A model generated the notes under the pieces. It had not been told where the DNA came from and did not search any database. It saw only the letters and a list, made by a program, of their open reading frames with translations. The position numbers and the translations under genes were made by a program. A DNA stretch of 22,460 bases from Avidesulfovibrio sp964369685 (GTDB lineage Bacteria; Desulfobacterota; Desulfovibrionia; Desulfovibrionales; Desulfovibrionaceae): positions 1 through 22,460 of the forward strand of contig CAYJFB010000031.1 in the NCBI GenBank assembly GCA_964369685.1. Reading direction: 5' to 3'. Of this stretch, positions 14,507 to 22,460 are shown one piece after another; position 1 is the stretch's first letter; each line of letters begins with the position of its first letter.

Positions 14507-14905
14507 TTCAAGCCGTTCTAAGAACCTTTTGTTGTTCTTTTCATTGCCTATCTTATTTATTATGTGAATCTTTTTAAAATATTGTTTCCATAGACTATAA
14601 AAAAATCACTCTTTGAGGACAATTGATAAGCCCACCAACAATATTTGTAATTGACGGGAACACAAATGTTTTTCATATTTTGATGTAAATCCCGAGCTTT
14701 TTATTTGTTCTTTTTTCAATGTGTTTTGTGTGCAATAAAAATATGTCAACGAAATATTTATTTGCTTATATATTTCTTAATTTTTTTTAATGAAACGCAT
14801 TTAAGTATAATCATAAAAACTGCGTAAGATCGGCTTAAATGCCAAAACATACGTATGACTTGAAAAAATAACCGCCTTTCCTTCATACCATCGAGAGAAA
14901 AAATA
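14507..14905. other. AT-rich intergenic region before the diguanylate cyclase gene
   Basis: No gene is seen. A TATAAT box (about 14808) lacks a good -35. The palindrome CATACGTATG (14848-14857) lies about 50 bp before the start codon and resembles the ATACGTAT palindromes before the EAL gene. Confidence 0.4.
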
Positions 14906-16255
14906 ATGAAACATCCAAAAGTCTTACTATGTTTACTCGTATTATTGAGCTGTTTACACACATATTATTGGAGCACGGAATTTGAAAAAAACTCTGCAGA
15001 AAAAACAAAATTGATGCTTTATTTATATACAGAACGAATTAAAAGTGTTTTCGATAAAGCGCTTTCTACAGCAGATGTTTTCAGAGAAATCATTCACCTT
15101 CATCATGGAACACTATCTGAAAAATCGTTTTATTCATTTGCAAATATGCTCTATGATAAAGAACTGTACAGTGCCGTAGCCTATATGCCAAAAGGCGTGA
15201 TAAAGTATATTTTTCCACATGAATTCAATATCAAGAGTCTTGGAACACCTTTTTTTCCTTTAGCATCTACAAAAACGCTTCCTTCTGTCAAAGCAAACAA
15301 TAATGAAACAAGTATTTCAAAATCTTATCAAAAAATACAAATACATACCCCAAAAAAAACTCAAATCCCCACCGCTCAAGAACGTGTCATTATTCATGTC
15401 AGCGAACCCGTTTATATTGAAAAAAATGGAGAAAATATCTTTTGGGGTTTCTCAACGGTCATGCTTTCTCCGTTCAGTTTTTTAAAATCATTTGTAAAAA
15501 TTCATGAATTAGAAATCTTGGGTTACGAATTTTTTATTTTTACAAAATATAATGATACACAATTCGAACTTATTCGAACAAAATCTTTCATACAAGAAAA
15601 TGCTCAAACGCAAGAAATTCCTTTTGGAAAAAATATGATTTATTTTTCGCTCTATAAAAGAGATGAACAAAAAAAAATGATTCAATATGGGATGAATATT
15701 TTTTTTATTTCTGCGATTTTGTCATTATTATTTTATTTTGCTTTTAAAAAATTCCATGAAGGATATATGTCTATAAAAGAACAATTATACAATGATCATT
15801 TAACAGGACTCTATAACAGAAAAAAAATTGATACGTACCTCAGCAATAATAAAAAACAAAGAAAAAATTTTACATTATTTTATTTAGATTTAAACGACTT
15901 CAAGCCAATCAACGATACATATGGACATGAAATGGGTGATAAAATATTAATTGCTTTTTCAGGACGCATGCGTAGCATTTTTAAAAGAGAAACAATCATA
16001 GCACGAATCGGTGGAGATGAATTTGTTATATTACTCATTGGAATCATCACCAAACCAAACGCATTAAAAATTCAACAACGAATTTGCAAAGCCGCAACAA
16101 CACCTTTTTTTATAGATGGTCTTGAACTACACATATCAACAAGTATTGGTTGCGCAACATACCCCACTGACGGAAAAAATATGAAAACACTTCTTGAGTA
16201 TGCCGATAAACAAATGTATATCAATAAAAAAGAACAAAAAGAAAATAAGGATTGA
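14906..16255 (+). CDS. Membrane diguanylate cyclase, CHASE-GGDEF
   Basis: 449 residues. One N-terminal membrane helix (about 5-21), a periplasmic domain (about 25-255), a second membrane helix (about 260-280) and a C-terminal GGDEF domain (about 292-445). The periplasmic part has CHASE-like features (AVAYMPKGVIKYIFPHEFN, SEPVYI, NIFWGFSTVM), suggesting binding of a small extracellular ligand. The active site is intact (DHLTGLYNRK, FYLDLNDFKPINDTYGHEMG, RIGGDEF at 367-373), so it should make c-di-GMP from two GTP. The inhibitory I-site RxxD is absent (KRET at the equivalent place), which suggests no product inhibition. Its opposite number, the EAL phosphodiesterase, lies in the same window but not in the same operon. 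The ribosome site GAGAG is modest. It converges on lon. Confidence 0.92.
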   Translation: MKHPKVLLCLLVLLSCLHTYYWSTEFEKNSAEKTKLMLYLYTERIKSVFDKALSTADVFREIIHLHHGTLSEKSFYSFANMLYDKELYSAVAYMPKGVIKYIFPHEFNIKSLGTPFFPLASTKTLPSVKANNNETSISKSYQKIQIHTPKKTQIPTAQERVIIHVSEPVYIEKNGENIFWGFSTVMLSPFSFLKSFVKIHELEILGYEFFIFTKYNDTQFELIRTKSFIQENAQTQEIPFGKNMIYFSLYKRDEQKKMIQYGMNIFFISAILSLLFYFAFKKFHEGYMSIKEQLYNDHLTGLYNRKKIDTYLSNNKKQRKNFTLFYLDLNDFKPINDTYGHEMGDKILIAFSGRMRSIFKRETIIARIGGDEFVILLIGIITKPNALKIQQRICKAATTPFFIDGLELHISTSIGCATYPTDGKNMKTLLEYADKQMYINKKEQKENKD

Positions 16256-16384
16256 TTGGATATTATCTATGTAATGCTTTGTAGAAAAAAACGCCTCTCA
16301 GAACATGTACATGCCGCAGCCAAGAAAGATCCAAAGTCACATAAACAAGGGTCTCAGAGCCTGATTGACACGATATGAAAGAAC

Positions 16385-16435
16385 ATAAAGGCGGAAGACA
16401 AGCCCTGCGGAGCAGTGCTGTCATCCGCCCTTTAT
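16385..16435 (-). repeat. Intergenic hairpin, copy C, between converging cyclase and lon genes
   Basis: A 16-nt arm (16385-16400) and a 17-nt arm (16419-16435) pair with one mismatch and one bulge around an 18-nt loop. On the minus strand the loop holds TGCTCCGCA followed by GGGCTTGT, matching the pattern TGCTYYGCAKKGYTYRY of copies A and B. It lies 69 nt past the lon stop, in lon's orientation, and might help terminate both converging genes, though neither side has a solid T-run. The rest of the 16256-16503 gap holds no gene. Confidence 0.65.
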
Positions 16436-16503
16436 ATTCGGCGACAAGGTGATGGGTGGAAACAGAGGCAATGCGCTTCGTAGAACTTCGCTCCCCAAAA
16501 ACA

Positions 16504-18963
16504 CTATTGTGCGGCGATGGTGTCCGAAGGAGGAGCCTCTTGACGCAGAGACACAATCATCGGCATATACAGTTCACTGTCAATCAAGTTGCCAACAGGT
16601 GTAACCAATGCAATATTCAGCACATCGCGCACATGATCGATTAATTGCACATCCAACTGTTTCAAAATTTCTTCAGGGACTTCCTTCAAATCTTTATGGT
16701 TTTCACGCGGAATCAAGACCTGTTTAATACTGTTTCTGGTTGCGGCAAGCAGTTTTTCACGCAAACCGCCAATAGGCAAAATTCGTCCGCTCAAACTCAC
16801 TTCGCCTGTCATGGCAATGTCATATCGTACAGGCACACCAAGCAGTGCGGATGTCAAACAAGTGATGATCGCCACCCCTGCAGAAGGCCCGTCTTTTGGC
16901 GTTGCGCCTGCGGGAAAATGCAAATGAATATCAATGCGGTCATGAAAATCGTCCTTAAGCCCCAGTTGATGACTGTGAGCACGCACAAAAGACATGGCTG
17001 CTTTGGCGGATTCGTTCATCACTTCGCCCACTTTTCCTGTTGTGGTCACTTTGCCCTTGCCGGGCATAATCACCGCCTCAACTTCCAAGACATCGCCACC
17101 GACCCCCGTATACGCCAAACCGTTTACCACACCGACACGATTTTTGTGTTCATATTCATTCTCGCGGTATTTCTTAATCCCCAAAAATGATTCCAAATTT
17201 TGTCTGGTAATGTGCACGCGTTGATCCATCGCCTTACTTTCAACAAGTTTTACAGCTGTTTTACGGCACAATGCCGCCAACTCACGTTCCAAATTGCGAA
17301 CGCCGGCTTCACGCGTATACGAACGAATGATTTCACTGAGTGCATTGTCTGAAAGACGAATATTTTCAGGCTTAAGGCCGTGTTTTTCGACTTGTTTGGG
17401 CAATAAAAATTCTTTGGCAATATGCTTTTTTTCAACATCAAGGTAACTCGCCAACTGAATGATTTCCATACGATCCTGCAACGGTACGGGGATGGAATGC
17501 AACGAATTTGCGGTGGTAATGAAAAAAATTTGCGACAAATCATAATCCAAATCAAGATAATGATCGCTGAAGGTACAATTTTGTTCAGGGTCAAGCACTT
17601 CAAGCATCGCAGAAGCAGGATCGCCGCGAAAATCGGCACTCATTTTGTCTATTTCATCAAGACAAAAAAGTGGATTGCTGTATTTTGCCCGTTTCAATGC
17701 GCTGATAAACTTACCGGGCAAGGCTCCAACATATGTGCGACGGTGTCCGCGGATCTCCGCTTCATCACGCACACCGCCAAGAGACAAGCGGATATACTCA
17801 CGCCCCGTCGCCTTCGCGACAGAACGCGCCAAAGACGTTTTACCAACCCCTGGAGGCCCGACAAGACACAATATAGGTGCTTTCATGCCATTCAATTTTT
17901 GGACAGCCAAATATTCTAAAATGCGCTCTTTTGGTTTTTCCATACCATAATGATCTGTATCCAAGATGACTTTTGCTTCATCAAGATCGATGGCGATCTC
18001 TTTCACGTCATTCCAGGGCAAATCCAGAAGCCAATCAATATATGTACGCAATACAGTATATTCAGAAGATGAAGGCGCCATTTGACGAATTTTTTTTAAT
18101 TCATGCAGGCCTTTTTCTCTGGCTTCGGCAGGCATATTCTTTTCATTGAGTTTGGCTTCCAGTTCGTCGTATTCATTTTGCGGATCATCATCGCGTCCCA
18201 TTTCTTTATGAATAGCGCGCAGTTGTTCGGAGAGATAATATTCACGCTGATTGTGTTCCATTTGATTGCGAACGCGGGTTTTGATCCGTTTTTCCATGGA
18301 CACAACCGCCAACTCACCCTGTAACGATTCATATACGCGCTCAAGACGCATAAAAGGTTCAGGTTCTTCCAGTATGGCTTGTTTTGCCATGTAGTTCGAA
18401 CGCAAGTAATTGACAATACCATCAGAGAGTGTCCCCGGATCATTCAATGACAGCAGGTTATTTAAAATATCTTGTGTTATTTTTTTATTATTTTTGGCAA
18501 AATCTTCGAGGGCGGTGTGTGTCGCACGCAACAGGGCTTCACTTTCCGATGTTTTTTCAATGTGAACAAGAGGCATTTGTTGCACACACACAAGAGGATA
18601 CGCTTGCTTACCAAACGGAAACAACGGATCGTCTGCTATAGGTGCCCACGTCACGCGCTCAAGCCCTTCAAAAAGAACCTTGACCGTACCGTCAGGTAAG
18701 CGCAAAATTTGTAATATTTTACTGACAACACCGATCGAAAACAAATCTTTTGTTTTCGGTTTTTCCATATCGGGATCGCATTGGGTGATCAAGCAGATGT
18801 GTTTGTCATACCCGGAAAGTGCTGTTTCAATGGCTTTGATTGAGCTGTCACGCCCCACAAACAACGGCATCACCGACTGAGGAAACATAACCACTTCGCG
18901 TAACGGCATGAGTGGCAGTGTTTGTTGTGTGCTGTCCGAGAATATGGTTTTGGTCTTTGACAT
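16504..18963 (-). CDS. lon: ATP-dependent Lon protease
   Basis: 819 residues, typical for bacterial LonA. The N-terminal substrate-binding domain (LPLMPLREVVMFPQSVMPLFVGR) is followed by the AAA+ domain with Walker A GPPGVGKT (369-376) and Walker B LFCLDEID, then the protease domain with catalytic Ser 694 (KDGPSAGVA) and Lys 737 (IGGLREKLLAA). It forms a cytoplasmic hexamer that degrades damaged proteins and short-lived regulators. It is the last gene of the trmJ-like/rsmG/lon operon: the ribosome site TAAGGAG overlaps the stop codon of rsmG and the gap is 12 nt. I see no heat-shock promoter directly before it, so it is probably transcribed from upstream of trmJ. Confidence 0.97.
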   Translation of the reverse strand: MSKTKTIFSDSTQQTLPLMPLREVVMFPQSVMPLFVGRDSSIKAIETALSGYDKHICLITQCDPDMEKPKTKDLFSIGVVSKILQILRLPDGTVKVLFEGLERVTWAPIADDPLFPFGKQAYPLVCVQQMPLVHIEKTSESEALLRATHTALEDFAKNNKKITQDILNNLLSLNDPGTLSDGIVNYLRSNYMAKQAILEEPEPFMRLERVYESLQGELAVVSMEKRIKTRVRNQMEHNQREYYLSEQLRAIHKEMGRDDDPQNEYDELEAKLNEKNMPAEAREKGLHELKKIRQMAPSSSEYTVLRTYIDWLLDLPWNDVKEIAIDLDEAKVILDTDHYGMEKPKERILEYLAVQKLNGMKAPILCLVGPPGVGKTSLARSVAKATGREYIRLSLGGVRDEAEIRGHRRTYVGALPGKFISALKRAKYSNPLFCLDEIDKMSADFRGDPASAMLEVLDPEQNCTFSDHYLDLDYDLSQIFFITTANSLHSIPVPLQDRMEIIQLASYLDVEKKHIAKEFLLPKQVEKHGLKPENIRLSDNALSEIIRSYTREAGVRNLERELAALCRKTAVKLVESKAMDQRVHITRQNLESFLGIKKYRENEYEHKNRVGVVNGLAYTGVGGDVLEVEAVIMPGKGKVTTTGKVGEVMNESAKAAMSFVRAHSHQLGLKDDFHDRIDIHLHFPAGATPKDGPSAGVAIITCLTSALLGVPVRYDIAMTGEVSLSGRILPIGGLREKLLAATRNSIKQVLIPRENHKDLKEVPEEILKQLDVQLIDHVRDVLNIALVTPVGNLIDSELYMPMIVSLRQEAPPSDTIAAQ

Positions 18964-18975
18964 GGCAAAAGCTCC

Positions 18976-19707
18976 TTATTCCATGTTTAAAGACAGCTTT
19001 GAAGGGCTGTTTTCAATGTCTTTCAATGCAAGAGAAAAAAAATAACGAGTAATATCTCCAACATGATATGCGGCAGAGTGTACAATACGCCATTCGGGGG
19101 CGTGTTCGGTTAGCATATTTTGGGTCACGTTTTCGCGCAACAACAAAACAAGTTGTCCTTGTGTAGCAAGCCTACCCTGCGTGATATCGTGCGTATCTTG
19201 TACGGAGTTCTGTGTGTTCAAATGCGCTCGAACAAAACACAACAATTCGCGCCAAGGCATAAACGCTCGACTCACAATGAGATCTGCATTGCCATGTTTG
19301 CTCATAAAATGTTCGGCTCGACCATGAAACACATGAGTATTTTTTAAAAAAAGGCGTGCGAGAACAGTCTGAAGAAACAACGCGCGTTTTTCACGAGACT
19401 CAACAAGCCAATACTGACCGCGTTGCCAGATTGTACGCAAAGGAATACCTGGAAGCCCTGCGCCTGCGCCGAGATCCCAGCATATCGGAGAGGATACCAG
19501 CGGTAATCTATCAAGAAAATGAGCGAGATGCAAGCTGTCAACAATCAGTGTTTCAAAAAGTTCCTGCTTTTGTACCGCACCGACAAGATTCATGACCTTG
19601 TTCCAGTGCAAAAGAATATCCATATAGCTGTCAATCAGCACGCCTTGTTCTTTTTCAAGAGTAAAACCGTGTTTTTCCGCCCACGCTGTCACATCGTTTG
19701 TATTCAT
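18976..19707 (-). CDS. rsmG: 16S rRNA (guanine-527-N7)-methyltransferase RsmG (GidB)
   Basis: 243 residues. The AdoMet-binding motif I reads CWDLGAGAGLPGIPL (76-90), diagnostic of RsmG, and is preceded by WNKVMNLVGA and DSLHLAHFL, typical of the family's N-terminal part. It methylates N7 of G527 in 16S rRNA; loss of the enzyme gives low-level streptomycin resistance in other bacteria. Its ATG overlaps the stop of the upstream methyltransferase gene by 4 nt (ATGA), which implies translational coupling. Most genomes place rsmG near parA/parB or mnmG; here it sits between trmJ and lon. Confidence 0.94.
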   Translation of the reverse strand: MNTNDVTAWAEKHGFTLEKEQGVLIDSYMDILLHWNKVMNLVGAVQKQELFETLIVDSLHLAHFLDRLPLVSSPICWDLGAGAGLPGIPLRTIWQRGQYWLVESREKRALFLQTVLARLFLKNTHVFHGRAEHFMSKHGNADLIVSRAFMPWRELLCFVRAHLNTQNSVQDTHDITQGRLATQGQLVLLLRENVTQNMLTEHAPEWRIVHSAAYHVGDITRYFFSLALKDIENSPSKLSLNME

Positions 19708-20483
19708 GATTCTGTTGTATCCTGAAGCGCTTGAAGTTTGATTTGACTGTCTTCAAGTCGAGAAGACAAGCCTTTAATCTGACGGCAAAGTCCCATCAAC
19801 ATATCCATTTCATGGCGTCGCAACGTCGTTTTTGCCAATAAACGCCGTAAAGGCATCATGAAATAGTCGGGATTATCTTCTTTAATAAAATCAATTTGTA
19901 AAAGCATTTCACGCATGGTTGTATAAAGTAACCGTTGTTCTTCATGGGTTATTCGCCGTGAACCCGCTCCAGGATTTTGGGCAACACGGTATGTGCCTTC
20001 GCGGCGCACTTTCAAACATTCATGTAACATCAAAAGCACAGCTTGCGCCAAATTTAAAGAAGAAGCTTCAACAGTAGGAATGTTGACCAATGTTGTGCAA
20101 TGTTCAATATCGCTGTTTGTCAAGCCACGATCCTCAGAACCAAAAACCAAAGCCACAGGGCCTTGAGTGAGGTGTTGATTCACTTCTTGCGCCGCTTGTT
20201 CAGGCAAGAGCAACTGCCGTCGCCATCCGCCAAGACGCGCCGTTGTTCCTATAGAAAAGACCGTATCGCTGAGTGCTTCGGACAACGAATCACACACACG
20301 AACAGATTCAAGAATGGCTTCACCCTTTGGTGTTGCCAGCGGTCTTGCTTTTTCAATGTCCCACCACCGCGGAGCAACAAGCACCAATTCCGTACATCCC
20401 ATGTTAGCGCACGCACGCGCTGCCATGCCGATATTCTCCGGAAATTTGGTTTCAACCAAAACAACACGAAGTTGACCGAACAT
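19704..20483 (-). CDS. trmJ: TrmJ-like SPOUT tRNA methyltransferase
   Basis: 259 residues with SPOUT-family motifs in order: ENIGMAARACANMG (motif 1), VALVFGSEDRGLTNSDIEHC (motif 2) and IPTVEASSLNLAQAV (motif 3, the knot). The spacing and the C-terminal helical tail fit TrmJ, which 2'-O-methylates position 32 of tRNAs, rather than TrmH or RlmB. Another SPOUT ribose methyltransferase specificity cannot be excluded. It is the first gene of the operon with rsmG and lon. AAGG lies about 8 nt before the ATG. Confidence 0.87.
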   Translation of the reverse strand: MFGQLRVVLVETKFPENIGMAARACANMGCTELVLVAPRWWDIEKARPLATPKGEAILESVRVCDSLSEALSDTVFSIGTTARLGGWRRQLLLPEQAAQEVNQHLTQGPVALVFGSEDRGLTNSDIEHCTTLVNIPTVEASSLNLAQAVLLMLHECLKVRREGTYRVAQNPGAGSRRITHEEQRLLYTTMREMLLQIDFIKEDNPDYFMMPLRRLLAKTTLRRHEMDMLMGLCRQIKGLSSRLEDSQIKLQALQDTTES

Positions 20484-20724
20484 ATTCTTGCCTTATTAAG
20501 CCATAAAAAGCTTTTTTCTTTTTTCAGAGGATAGAAAGCATGCAAAGGATAGATAAAACAACTATATATCTCAATACAGTAACCACGAGTTGCTGTTTAA
20601 TTTTTCATTAAATTGCTATTTTTAACTATGCCATAGCAGTCATTTTTTGTCAAAAATCAATTGAATTATATCTGTTTTTAAATAAGCCTGCTCGTATAAA
20701 AAAATAAATTATAAAATAAAGTTG
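20484..20724. other. AT-rich divergent intergenic region (trmJ side)
   Basis: Very AT-rich, with no gene seen. It must hold the promoter of the trmJ-like operon (minus) and whatever drives the gltX side (plus), but no box pair is convincing. A TATAAA-like box lies at about 20710 just before the GC-richer segment. Small palindromes such as CTATG-C-CATAG (about 20627-20637) occur. Confidence 0.4.
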
Positions 20725-20885
20725 AGGTGCTTGCTGCAAAGCAGAATTGTTCATGTTCCTGCATCGAACGCGTGTCACGCGGCCGCCATGGAGACATTGT
20801 CTTTTATGCTGGTCTTTTGCATGAGATCATGCTAAGAGGCTAAACAACTTATACGCTGTTCGCGTAGCGGTCTTGAACATTTTAA
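20725..20885 (+). ncRNA. Candidate structured RNA or gltX leader
   Basis: This stretch is clearly richer in G+C than its flanks and folds readily: CTGC-AAA-GCAG (20734-20744), CGCG-TGTCA-CGCG (20769-20781), TACGC-TGTTC-GCGTA (20852-20866) and a long-range TGTTCA/TGAACA pairing (20748-20753 with 20874-20879) that would enclose most of it. No T-box, 6S, 4.5S, tmRNA or RNase P signature was recognised. A 15-codon reading frame (20788-20835) exists without a ribosome site. An intrinsic terminator follows at 20954. Plus strand is assumed because of that terminator and gltX. Confidence 0.35.
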
Positions 20886-20953
20886 AGCCACATCGCTTTC
20901 CAAAGCCTTATTAACGCAATTTTTTATTACAGTGACAAACATAAAAACAAAAA

Positions 20954-20996
20954 CGAACAGTCGGCAATTCTATGCAGACCTGTTCGACTTTTTTTT
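20954..20996 (+). terminator. Intrinsic terminator or attenuator directly before gltX
   Basis: CGAACAGTC (20954-20962) pairs with GACCTGTTCG (20977-20986) with one bulged base around a 14-nt loop, followed by AC and eight T's (20989-20996). The gltX ribosome site AGGAG starts one base later. No plus-strand protein gene lies upstream, so it ends either a small RNA or the gltX leader. Confidence 0.75.
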
Positions 20997-21008
20997 AGGA
21001 GAACACAC

Positions 21009-22430
21009 ATGAGCACTCTTGTAACGCGCTTTGCCCCAAGCCCCACAGGACACTTACATATTGGCGGTGCGCGCACGGCACTTTTTTCTTGGTTGTTGGC
21101 ACGACACGCGGGCGGATCGTTCCGTCTGCGGATTGAAGACACCGACACCGAACGTTCAAAACAAGAATATACTGATTCTATTTTGGCTTCCATGCGTTGG
21201 CTCGGTTTGGATTGGGATGACGAACTTGTGTACCAAAAAGATCGTACCGAACGCTATAATGAAGCGATTGAACAGTTGCTGGCCAATGGGTATGCGTACT
21301 GGTGTTCTTGCACACCTGAAGAGGTTGAAGCCATGCGTGAGGAGGCTCGCACTCGAGGTGAAAAACCGCGTTATGACGGACGTTGTGCAACAAAGAATCT
21401 TGGTTGTGCGCCGGGTTCTGTTGTGCGTTTGAAGCGTTCTACTGTGCAAAAAGACGGAGCGGTGTATTTTGATGATATGGTGAAAGGGGCTTTGGCTGTG
21501 GATATTGCTGAATTGGACGACATGATTTTGCGGCGTTCTGACGGTATGCCCACATACAATTTAGCTGTTGTGGTTGACGATCATGATATGGGGGTCACGC
21601 ATGTGATTCGTGGTGACGATCATGTTGCCAACACACCAAAGCAGATTTTGTTATACAAGGCTTTGGGTTGGGAATTGCCGATTTTTGGTCATGTGCCGAT
21701 GATTCTCGGCGCGGATCGGCAAAAACTCTCCAAACGCCATGGCGCTCGTGCGGTGGTGGAGTATCAAGAAGATGGCTTGTTGCCGCAAGCCTTGGTTAAC
21801 TGTTTGGTTCGCCTTGGTTGGTCACATGGCGATCAAGAGCTTTTCACACTTGATGAACTTGTACAATTTTTTGACGGAACAAGCCTTAATCGTTCGGCTT
21901 CGGCGTTTGATCCGGAAAAATTGCAATGGTATAACGCGCAATACCTTCGTGAAACACCCATAGCACAACTCACTTCTTTAGTTGAACCGTTTGTTCATAC
22001 AGCGGCACAGGCTCAAAACTTGACGATTGATCTGACAAAACTTGCCGACATGGTTGTCTTGTATCGTGAAAGGGCGTCAAACTTGGTAGATTTGGCAAAA
22101 ATGCTGCTAACGGTACTCTTGCCTGCGGAACGACTTGAATACGACAGCAAAGCGGTTGCCAAACAACTCACTGTCGAAGGCTGTGGACATCTGAACGCAC
22201 TAAAAGAACGTTTTGCGGCACTGGAATCTTTTGTGCCTGAAACAATTGAAACAGCCTTGGGCGATTATGTTGCAGAGCAAGGCGTGAAGTTTAAATTTGT
22301 GGCTTCACCGTTGCGCGTGGCACTGATGGGAAGCATGAGCGGTCCACACCTTCCAGAGGTCATGAGCGTTATGGGTAAAGACGCCACACTCGCCCGACTC
22401 GATAAAGCCATAACACTGACACAAAACTAG
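21009..22430 (+). CDS. gltX: Glutamyl-tRNA synthetase
   Basis: 473 residues, a usual bacterial length. Class I synthetase signatures are present: RFAPSPTGHLHIGGART (HIGH-type motif HIGG) and KLSKRHGA (KMSKS-type) at about 239-246. The FRLRIEDTDTERS block and the C-terminal anticodon-binding helical domain are also intact. It charges tRNA-Glu with glutamate in the cytoplasm. Whether it also charges tRNA-Gln cannot be read from the sequence. The start is set by TAGGAG 7 nt upstream; a terminator-like hairpin immediately before that may regulate it. The window ends 30 nt past the stop codon, in a T-run that may belong to the next terminator. Confidence 0.97.
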   Translation: MSTLVTRFAPSPTGHLHIGGARTALFSWLLARHAGGSFRLRIEDTDTERSKQEYTDSILASMRWLGLDWDDELVYQKDRTERYNEAIEQLLANGYAYWCSCTPEEVEAMREEARTRGEKPRYDGRCATKNLGCAPGSVVRLKRSTVQKDGAVYFDDMVKGALAVDIAELDDMILRRSDGMPTYNLAVVVDDHDMGVTHVIRGDDHVANTPKQILLYKALGWELPIFGHVPMILGADRQKLSKRHGARAVVEYQEDGLLPQALVNCLVRLGWSHGDQELFTLDELVQFFDGTSLNRSASAFDPEKLQWYNAQYLRETPIAQLTSLVEPFVHTAAQAQNLTIDLTKLADMVVLYRERASNLVDLAKMLLTVLLPAERLEYDSKAVAKQLTVEGCGHLNALKERFAALESFVPETIETALGDYVAEQGVKFKFVASPLRVALMGSMSGPHLPEVMSVMGKDATLARLDKAITLTQN

Positions 22431-22460
22431 AGCAATTATAGAGTAACGTTTCTTTTTTTT

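Noticed and set aside
16263..16556. 97-codon minus-strand open frame overlapping the end of lon
   Set aside because: It is out of frame with lon, runs through hairpin copy C, and has no ribosome site or recognisable motif.
20788..20835. 15-codon leader peptide before gltX
   Set aside because: There is no ribosome site and no run of Glu codons, so nothing supports ribosome-mediated attenuation through it.
20700..21008. T-box riboswitch for gltX
   Set aside because: No AGGGTGGNACCGCG-type T-box sequence or specifier-loop arrangement was found.
1..22460. CRISPR array, insertion sequence or toxin-antitoxin pair
   Set aside because: No regularly spaced repeats with unique spacers, no transposase motif and no small paired genes of those kinds were seen.

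Overview
The window looks like a chromosomal segment of a flagellated, Gram-negative, fairly AT-rich bacterium. A Desulfovibrio-like member of the Desulfobacterota is my best guess, because of the IHF/HU protein type, the sigma-54-driven flagellar gene and the several c-di-GMP proteins. This rests on protein resemblance from memory only. Many intergenic gaps are long (250 to 600 bp), which would fit a host-associated or slowly shrinking genome. No transposase, integrase, phage structural gene or CRISPR array is visible.

Left part (1-9530): the 3' part of a tRNA-Asp gene and its terminator are followed by three long genes, all on the minus strand. In transcription order they are a periplasmic-sensing EAL phosphodiesterase (6608-9529), a 1100-residue protein made mostly of about 25 ankyrin repeats (3159-6461), and a complete phage T7-type single-subunit RNA polymerase (236-2806). 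The polymerase is the most unusual gene here: it keeps all catalytic motifs, carries a Cys/His cluster absent from T7 RNAP, and has no phage genes beside it.

Middle part (9531-14420): a divergent AT-rich control region, then on the plus strand a sigma-54-type AAA+ regulator with a broken GAFTGA loop, a small IHF/HU-family DNA-binding protein, a tRNA-Asn gene with a clear sigma-70 promoter and terminator, and a fliK-type hook-length control gene. The fliK gene is preceded by an exact-spacing sigma-54 (-24/-12) promoter and followed by a 32-bp inverted repeat.

Right part (14421-22460): a CHASE-GGDEF diguanylate cyclase (plus) converges on a compact minus-strand operon of trmJ-like, rsmG and lon (4-nt overlap, then a 12-nt gap). 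A GC-richer, foldable intergenic stretch that ends in an intrinsic terminator lies directly in front of gltX (plus).

The housekeeping genes (trmJ-like, rsmG, lon, gltX, tRNAs, IHF/HU) are ordinary. The accessory interest lies in the lone RNA polymerase with its ankyrin neighbour, a family of intergenic hairpins with a conserved loop and compensatory stem changes, the degenerate enhancer-binding protein, and the putative structured leader of gltX. The window also encodes a c-di-GMP-making and a c-di-GMP-degrading membrane sensor, alongside a flagellar gene.
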